Shown in pieces: positions 4,776 through 9,789 of a stretch of 9,789 bases of DNA. The stretch lies in the NCBI GenBank assembly GCA_964420115.1, contig CAYQQO010000021.1, positions 1-9,789 of the forward strand, written 5' to 3'. The notes under the pieces were generated by a model. That model searched no databases. It saw nothing but the letters and a program-made list of their open reading frames with translations, and was not told the DNA's origin. A program made the translations under genes and the position numbers. Position 1 is the first letter of the stretch. Each line of letters starts with the position of its first letter. The stretch comes from CAYQQO01 sp964420115. GTDB taxonomy: Bacteria; Patescibacteriota; Minisyncoccia; Portnoybacterales; UBA2143.

Positions 4776-6146
4776 CTCTTGTGCCTCTTTTATCCTTTTT
4801 AGCGTCTCTTCTTTGCCTAAAATTTCAGCTATTTCAAAAGGGCCGGGAGAGGCCTTTTGGCCTGTTAAAGCCGCTCTTAGAGGCCACAGAAGCTCGCCAG
4901 AGCCGTGTTTTTCAGCTAAGGGCATCAATACTCCTTTTAGTGTTTCAGCGTCAAATTTGTCTATTTTTGACAAATTTTCTTCTAAAATATTAAGTTTCTC
5001 TTTTATTTCTTTAAGGGTCATTTCCCTCCAAATAAGAAGTTCTTTAGGATATTCCAGTTTTTCTTTAAAAAAGAATTCGGTCGTCTCTCCTATCTCTGAC
5101 AGCTTTTTCATTCTTTCCTGTTCTAAGGCGACTATTTTTTTAGCTTTTAAAAAATCTATTTTTTTTGGCAAATAGGGCAAACATCTTTTAGTCAGTTCAT
5201 TCAAATCCATTTTTTTAATATATTGAGCATTGAGCCAGTCAAGCCGCTGGGTATTAAAAACTGCTCCTCCTTTATGGACCCTTTCTAAGGAAAATTCCTT
5301 AATTAGCTCATCAAGTGAAAATATCTCTTTTTCAGTTCCGGGGTTCCAGCCCAAAAGAACTATAAAATTAATCAGCGCTTCTTTTAAATACCCTTGTTTA
5401 TTATACCACCCCATAGAAACAGCGCCATGCCGTTTGCTTAGTTTGCTTTTGTCCTGTCCTAAAATGAGGGGCAAGTGGGCATACTCTGGTTTTTCAAAGC
5501 CAAGAGCTTCTATTAAAAGAAGCTGTTTAGGGGTGTTTGGGATATGATCTTCTCCTCTGATAATATGAGAAATATTCATCTCGTAATCATCAATCACAAC
5601 GCTTAAATTATACAAGGGCGTTTTCTTGTCTCTGGCAATGCCAATATCTCCTAAAGGGCCCGTATTAAATTCTAATTGGCCCCTTATTAAATCATTAAAA
5701 ATTATTTTCTTGTCAGGGCAGGAAAAGCGGATAATCCCCTTTTTTTCTTTCCCTTTTCTATCGCATATATGCCGCGGCGCTTGGCCTTTTCCCATTTGTT
5801 CTTTTTTTTCTTTTTCCAGTTCTTCTTTGTTGTGCGAGCACCAAAAGGCCTGGCCAGAATCAACCATCTTTTTTATATGCTTCTCATATATTTCACTCCT
5901 TTCGCTTTGCCTGAAAGGCCCTTCGTCCCATTTAAGTCCCAGCCAGTCCAAATTTTCTAAAACATCTTTTTCATATTCTTTTTTAGATCTCTCTATATCG
6001 GTATCTTCAATTCTAAGAATAAACTTACCCTTGTTTTGTCGGGCAAATAAATAGTTGAAAAGCGCTGTTCGGGCTATGCCTAAATGAAGGGGCCCGGTCG
6101 GGCTAGGGGCGATTCTTGTTCGGATTTGTTTTTTGCTTTTTTCCAT
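4761..6146 (-). CDS. gltX: Glutamyl-tRNA synthetase
   Basis: Class I aminoacyl-tRNA synthetase charging tRNA-Glu, 461 aa, close to the usual 465-490. Visible signatures are the HIGH-equivalent APSPTGPLHLG (13-23), FILRIEDTD (42-50), the family block IIRGEDHIPNTPKQ (195-208) and the KMSKS-equivalent KLSKRHG (235-241). The C-terminal anticodon-binding part ends with the typical WPLRAALTGQKASPGPFEIA (421-440). The metal-knuckle region has C103-x-H105 and H126-x-C128 where E. coli GluRS has C-x-C and C-x-H, so a zinc site may persist with exchanged ligands. Whether it is discriminating or also makes Glu-tRNA-Gln cannot be told; no gatCAB is in the window. It follows murG by 12 nt and is probably co-transcribed. 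The start has no Shine-Dalgarno; its context TTTTTATGGAAAAA is identical to that of xerC. Confidence 0.96.
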   Translation of the reverse strand: MEKSKKQIRTRIAPSPTGPLHLGIARTALFNYLFARQNKGKFILRIEDTDIERSKKEYEKDVLENLDWLGLKWDEGPFRQSERSEIYEKHIKKMVDSGQAFWCSHNKEELEKEKKEQMGKGQAPRHICDRKGKEKKGIIRFSCPDKKIIFNDLIRGQLEFNTGPLGDIGIARDKKTPLYNLSVVIDDYEMNISHIIRGEDHIPNTPKQLLLIEALGFEKPEYAHLPLILGQDKSKLSKRHGAVSMGWYNKQGYLKEALINFIVLLGWNPGTEKEIFSLDELIKEFSLERVHKGGAVFNTQRLDWLNAQYIKKMDLNELTKRCLPYLPKKIDFLKAKKIVALEQERMKKLSEIGETTEFFFKEKLEYPKELLIWREMTLKEIKEKLNILEENLSKIDKFDAETLKGVLMPLAEKHGSGELLWPLRAALTGQKASPGPFEIAEILGKEETLKRIKEAQEKIIK

Positions 6147-6158
6147 AAAAATATTAAT

Positions 6159-7298
6159 TCACTCTCCCATTTCAATTAATGCCTCGGCTAATTTCCGGGC
6201 TGCCTCTGGTCTGGAAAAGTTATTAGCGCTTTGAGACATTCTTTGTATTAGCTCTGGGTTGTCCAGTATTTTGTAAACTTCGTTTAAAAAGATGTTTGGC
6301 GTTAAGTTACTCTGCTCTATCACAACTGTTGCTCCTGTTTGAGCGTATGTAAAGGCGTTTTCTCTCTGGTGGCCAGAAGCGGAATTAGCCAAAGGGATTA
6401 AAATGCTCGGCTTAGCGCAGGCGGCGATTTCTGAAATAGTTCCTGCTCCCGCTCTGGCAATTACTAAATTGGCTAAAAGATAGGCGGCCTGCATTTGCTC
6501 TTCGTTTAAAAATGGATATAGATGATAATTTTCCGGCATTTGCTTTATTCTTTCTGCGATGTTTTTGCGGTTAGCTTCTCCACACTGATGGATTATTTCA
6601 TATTTTTCCAAAAGTCTCGGCAAAACAGATAAAACTATTTCATTTATTTTCTGCGAGCCCTGACTGCCCCCAACTATGAAAATAACCGGCTTTTGCCCTG
6701 TTGTTTTAAAAATATTTTTTGCTTTTTCTTTATCTTGAGGCGAATTAGAAAGGCATTTTTCAATTAAAGCCAGACGGATAGGATTACCAATAAGGGCTGT
6801 TTTCGTCCCCGGAAAATGCGCCAGCGTTGATCTGAAAGAAACAGCTATTTTTTTGGAAAATTTGCCTGCTAAGCGGTTGGCCAGCCCCGGAATGGTGTCT
6901 GATTCATGAGTTAAAACAGGGATGCGGAAGAGCCAGGCGGCTAAAACAACAGGCGCTCCGCCATAACCGCCTTTGTTGAAAACAACATCAGGCATCCAAA
7001 TATATAAATACCAGAGAGCTTTTAAAAAACCAAAAGGCATTTTAAAGATATCAAGGAAATTATAGATTGAAAAATATCTTCTAATTTTGCCAGCCGTGAT
7101 AATTTTAACCTTTGCTCCTTCTTTTTTTATCGGTTTGATGAAATGGTTTGCCCCTAAAAAATATAGTTCTAAACCACTTTCTTTCCCTAACCCTATTGGC
7201 CGGCTTGATTTGGCGTATGCTTGTTTTAATTCTCTTAAAACAGCGATAATGGGATAAGTGTGCCCACCTGTCCCCCCGCCGGTGAAAAGTATTCTCAT
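6159..7298 (-). CDS. murG: UDP-GlcNAc--lipid I N-acetylglucosaminyltransferase MurG
   Basis: MurG transfers GlcNAc from UDP-GlcNAc to lipid I at the inner face of the membrane, making lipid II. The protein is 379 aa, normal to slightly long. Family motifs in order are GGGTGGH (7-13), NKGGYGG (109-114 region), HESDTIPGLANR (131-142), GNPIR (171-175), GGSQGS (210-215), the donor-binding block RAGAGTISE (282-290) and GHQRENA (309-315). Two Rossmann-like halves of a GT-B fold are evident. The ATG overlaps the ftsW stop as ATGA (7295-7298), so translation is probably coupled; no Shine-Dalgarno is seen. It ends in TGA 12 nt before gltX. A longer loop at residues 30-44 than in E. coli MurG is the only irregularity noted. 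Confidence 0.96.
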   Translation of the reverse strand: MRILFTGGGTGGHTYPIIAVLRELKQAYAKSSRPIGLGKESGLELYFLGANHFIKPIKKEGAKVKIITAGKIRRYFSIYNFLDIFKMPFGFLKALWYLYIWMPDVVFNKGGYGGAPVVLAAWLFRIPVLTHESDTIPGLANRLAGKFSKKIAVSFRSTLAHFPGTKTALIGNPIRLALIEKCLSNSPQDKEKAKNIFKTTGQKPVIFIVGGSQGSQKINEIVLSVLPRLLEKYEIIHQCGEANRKNIAERIKQMPENYHLYPFLNEEQMQAAYLLANLVIARAGAGTISEIAACAKPSILIPLANSASGHQRENAFTYAQTGATVVIEQSNLTPNIFLNEVYKILDNPELIQRMSQSANNFSRPEAARKLAEALIEMGE

Positions 7299-8395
7299 GT
7301 TTTGGTATATTTTGAAATATTAACTAATATGCCTAACGCCGCCAAAATACTAACTAAAGAAGACCCGCCGTAGCTTATCAGCGGCAATGGCATGCCTGTT
7401 AAAGGAATTAGACCGGAAATAGCGGTGACATTTATTGCTGCTTGGATAAAAATCCATCCGGTAATTCCGCCTGCTAAAAGATAAGAAAATCGATCGGGGG
7501 TATTTTTAGCTATTTTAAATCCCAGCCAGCCCAAAAGAATAAATAAAACTGTTAAAAGGCCAGCCCCGAAAAATCCCATCTCTTCTGCAATAATGGCAAA
7601 AATAGAGTCAGTGATTGGCTCTGGCAAGTATTTCCATTTCTGAATGCTGTGGCCCAAACCCAGGCCGAAAAGGCCGCCTGATCCGATTGCTAAAAGCGCC
7701 TGGTTAATTTGATAGCCGATTCCCTGCGGGTCAACTTCTGGATGAAGATAAACTGTTAAGCGGTTCATTCTGTAGCTTGTTGTTTTAATTAAAGCAAAAA
7801 TAGCCAAAAGTGCCAATATCCCACTGCTAGCCAAATACCTTATTTTCATCCCGGCTAAAAAATATATTAAGCCGGCGATAACAAGGAGGATGACCATAGC
7901 GCTTAAATTTGGCTGGAAATAGAGAATGAGGGCGATTGAACCCAAAGCAGCAAAAAGAGGGATTAAACTTTGTTTAATCGTTTCTTCCTCTCCCCCTTTT
8001 CTTTTTGACAAAAGAGCTGCTAAATAAACAATAAAGGATAGTTTAACAAACTCAAAGGGCTGGACAGAAAAGGGGCCAACAATAATCCATCTTTTAGCTT
8101 CTCCAGCGCTATACCCTGCTCCGGGGAGAAAAACCAGCGCCAAAAAAATAATACTGAAGATAATAATGGGGGAAGCCAATTTTTGCCAATATTTGTAATA
8201 TATTTTTTGAAGAATAAAAAAAGCAACTAACCCAATAGATAGACTATAAATAATCTGGTGCTTTAAAAAATAGTAGCTTTCGCCAAAGTGTTCCTGCGAA
8301 AGGACAACAGAAGCAGTAGCCAGAGCAACCAAGCCAAAAATTATTAAAGAGAAAATGATAAATATTAAAGCGTAGCTTGGTTGATGTGGCTTCAT
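7295..8395 (-). CDS. ftsW: SEDS peptidoglycan glycosyltransferase FtsW
   Basis: Polytopic membrane protein, 366 aa, of the SEDS family (FtsW/RodA/SpoVE), polymerising lipid II with a cognate class B PBP. Hydrophobicity suggests about ten membrane segments. Family blocks are EAKRWIIVGPFSVQPFEFVKL (99-119, in two parts: substrate-proximal KRWI and QPFEF), the Asp-bearing block PEPITDSIFAIIAEEMGF (258-275) with catalytic-type D263, and the C-terminal PLPLISYGGSS (336-346). FtsW rather than RodA is favoured by the position between murD and murG, the standard dcw order, and not by a diagnostic residue. It starts 41 nt after murD with only a weak AAAGAAGTG before the ATG, and its TGA overlaps the murG ATG. 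No PBP gene lies in the window. Confidence 0.93.
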   Translation of the reverse strand: MKPHQPSYALIFIIFSLIIFGLVALATASVVLSQEHFGESYYFLKHQIIYSLSIGLVAFFILQKIYYKYWQKLASPIIIFSIIFLALVFLPGAGYSAGEAKRWIIVGPFSVQPFEFVKLSFIVYLAALLSKRKGGEEETIKQSLIPLFAALGSIALILYFQPNLSAMVILLVIAGLIYFLAGMKIRYLASSGILALLAIFALIKTTSYRMNRLTVYLHPEVDPQGIGYQINQALLAIGSGGLFGLGLGHSIQKWKYLPEPITDSIFAIIAEEMGFFGAGLLTVLFILLGWLGFKIAKNTPDRFSYLLAGGITGWIFIQAAINVTAISGLIPLTGMPLPLISYGGSSLVSILAALGILVNISKYTKT

Positions 8396-8409
8396 ATTGT
8401 CACTTCTTT

Positions 8410-8434
8410 GCCGCTGGCCAAAAAAATAAGCGGC
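8410..8434 (-). repeat. Inverted repeat in the murD-ftsW spacer
   Basis: A 6-bp GC-rich inverted repeat (GCCGCT at 8410-8415, AGCGGC at 8429-8434) with a 13-nt loop containing a T7 run on the minus strand fills most of the 41-nt spacer. No U-tract follows it in the direction of transcription, so it is not called a terminator; it could be an RNA processing or stability element. Confidence 0.4.
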
Positions 8435-8436
8435 TT

Positions 8437-9789
8437 TTAATAATTCAAAGAATCAACCGCCTCGTTAAACTTATTCCCTCTTTCAAATTCATGCCTGAAT
8501 AATCCAAAACTGGCGCAGGCCGGAGAAAGCAAAACTATATCTTTTTCAACCGCTCTTTGGCTTGCTTCTTTTACTGCTTCTTCTATATTATCCAGCGGGC
8601 CAATAATTTCTAATTCTTGATTCTTTTGGCCAAGCTGGTTTTCAACCGCTTTTTTCAGCTTTAAGGTGGCTGTGCCTTCTAAAAGAATTAATGTTTTTAC
8701 TTTTTTAACAAGCATTTCTGATAGTTGGCCGAAATCTAAGTTTTTGTCTGCTCCTCCGGCGATTAATAATATGTTTTTCTGGCCGGCAAAAGATGTTAGG
8801 GCGGCTAGTGTTGCCTCAGGGATAGTAGCGGTTGTATCATTGATGTATTTTACTCCGTTAATTGTATCAATAAGTTCTAATCTGCCGGAAAGTCCTTTAA
8901 ATTTTTCCAATACTTTAACAATCCCTTTGTTGGAAATGTTGTATAATTTAGCAACGGTGGTAGCGGCTAAAACAACGCTGATATTATGCCTCCCCCTTAA
9001 CTTAATATCATCCAAAGAACAAACTTCCTCTTTGTCCGGGCCAAAGATAATTTTTTCTCCTTTGACAACCGCCCCGATATTTATCCTTTCTTCTGTTAGT
9101 TGGATACCGTTGTCTTGGCTGTAATAATGAATTTGTCCTTTTGCTTCCTGTGAAAAATTTCTGACAATTTTATCTTCGTAATTTAATATCAGGTGATCGT
9201 TTTTTTTCTGCCACTTAAATATTAATTTCTTGTCTGCTATATATGCGTCTATATTGTCATAGCGGTTTTGGTGGTCAGGAAGAATATTGGTAATAACAGC
9301 GCACCCCGGACTTTTTTTATGGGTTCCCAATCCGGCCAGCTGCCAGCTGGAAAGCTCTAAAACAACGGGACTTTCTTTATCAACTTTTTTTAGTTTGGAC
9401 AAAACAGACGCGCCAATATTTCCGGCTAAAAGCGTGTCAGAATATTTCCTTTCTAAAAATTTTGCGATTAAAGTCGCGACGGTTGATTTACTCTTACTGC
9501 CGGTTACCCCGATAATAGGGGCTTTGCAAAGTTCAAAAAAGATGCCAACATCTGTTTCTACGGGCACCTTGTTTTCTCTGGCTATTTCTAAATATTTTGA
9601 TTTTTCAGGCACAGCCGGGCTTTTAACAACCAAGTCGGTATTGATAAAATCCTCTTGCCTATGCTGGCCTAAAACAAACTTGATTGATTTGTCTTTTAGT
9701 TTTTCTAAAGATTCCTGCAGCTCTTCTTTCGGCCGCAAGTCAGTAATCAAGACGCGAGCTCCTAAATTAACAAAAAACTTGGCTGTGCC
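8437..9789 (-). CDS. murD: UDP-N-acetylmuramoylalanine--D-glutamate ligase MurD, N terminus cut by window edge
   Basis: ATP-dependent cytoplasmic ligase adding D-Glu to UDP-MurNAc-L-Ala. 450 residues are visible; the frame remains open to the window end (GTAKFFVNLGARV before the TTG at 9750), and this matches the first strand-helix of the MurD Rossmann-like domain. The TTG is therefore not the start and about 10-15 residues lie outside. Motifs in the visible fragment are the P-loop GVTGSKSKST (94-103), GNIG, LELSSWQL, NILPDHQNRY, GRHNISV, then the third-domain blocks GRLELI, YINDTTATIPEAT, IAGGADKNLDF and LLSPACASFG followed by FERGNKF. The P-loop is odd: Mur ligases normally have GTNGKS or GTKGKS, here GSKSKS, losing the second glycine. 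All other motifs look intact, so activity is likely. It precedes ftsW by 41 nt. Confidence 0.94.
   Translation of the reverse strand, partial: GTAKFFVNLGARVLITDLRPKEELQESLEKLKDKSIKFVLGQHRQEDFINTDLVVKSPAVPEKSKYLEIARENKVPVETDVGIFFELCKAPIIGVTGSKSKSTVATLIAKFLERKYSDTLLAGNIGASVLSKLKKVDKESPVVLELSSWQLAGLGTHKKSPGCAVITNILPDHQNRYDNIDAYIADKKLIFKWQKKNDHLILNYEDKIVRNFSQEAKGQIHYYSQDNGIQLTEERINIGAVVKGEKIIFGPDKEEVCSLDDIKLRGRHNISVVLAATTVAKLYNISNKGIVKVLEKFKGLSGRLELIDTINGVKYINDTTATIPEATLAALTSFAGQKNILLIAGGADKNLDFGQLSEMLVKKVKTLILLEGTATLKLKKAVENQLGQKNQELEIIGPLDNIEEAVKEASQRAVEKDIVLLSPACASFGLFRHEFERGNKFNEAVDSLNY

Noticed and set aside
4685..6054. Several open frames on the plus strand across gltX
   Set aside because: They are antisense shadows of a clear synthetase gene, rich in Ser/Phe/Leu as expected from the complement of Lys/Glu codons, and lack start signals.
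8666..9124. Open frame on the plus strand within murD
   Set aside because: It lies wholly opposite conserved MurD motifs and has no initiation signal.
449..9789. UGA recoding as in Gracilibacteria or Absconditabacteria
   Set aside because: TGA sits exactly at the expected ends of ftsW, murG and gltX, and no in-frame TGA interrupts any recognised gene.
1..9789. CRISPR array, tRNA, rRNA, transposase or phage structural genes
   Set aside because: No regularly spaced repeats, cloverleaf, rRNA segments or transposase motifs were seen on either strand; the tyrosine recombinase looks like a housekeeping Xer, with no att-like flanking repeats found.

Overview
The window reads as an AT-rich genome fragment of a Candidate Phyla Radiation (Patescibacteria) organism, probably Parcubacteria-like. 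This placement is an inference from compact, tightly packed genes, AT-rich coding, a peptidoglycan gene cluster reduced to core enzymes, and the flavour of the small proteins; no rRNA is present to confirm it. UGA is a normal stop: murG and gltX end in TGA and ftsW ends in TGA inside an ATGA overlap. That excludes the UGA=Gly code of Gracilibacteria and Absconditabacteria.

All the recognisable large genes lie on the minus strand. In transcription order (right to left) the first group is murD (5' end cut by the window edge), ftsW, murG (4-nt overlap with ftsW) and gltX (12 nt after murG). This group supplies late steps of peptidoglycan precursor synthesis, a septal SEDS glycosyltransferase and glutamyl-tRNA synthetase. 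The second group is a secreted or membrane-anchored coiled-coil protein with a C39-like cysteine peptidase domain, followed 2 nt later by a small secreted Lys/Glu-rich protein. Its coiled coil resembles EnvC/PcsB-type, FtsX-controlled hydrolase subunits, so this pair probably serves cell-wall remodelling at division. The third group, after a 136-nt AT-rich gap with a candidate promoter, is a complete XerC/D-type tyrosine recombinase and, 1 nt after its stop, a RecB/Cas4-like PD-(D/E)XK nuclease with a four-cysteine Fe-S signature.

The least expected content is on the plus strand, opposed to everything else. Two short self-contained transcription units each have a near-consensus sigma-70 promoter with a 17-nt spacer, a leader of about 45-55 nt, a very strong Shine-Dalgarno, a small ORF and an intrinsic terminator. 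The first (about 59-457) encodes an 82-residue protein of unknown function. The second (about 4449-4775) starts inside the 5' end of the hydrolase gene, encodes a 34-residue Cys-containing peptide, and ends in a hairpin whose three G-U pairs make it specific to the plus strand. The protein-like reading in the second unit appears to continue in the -1 frame, so it may be frameshifted or decaying. The large minus-strand genes mostly lack a Shine-Dalgarno, which makes the contrast sharper.

No tRNA, rRNA, CRISPR array, insertion sequence or phage structural gene was recognised.
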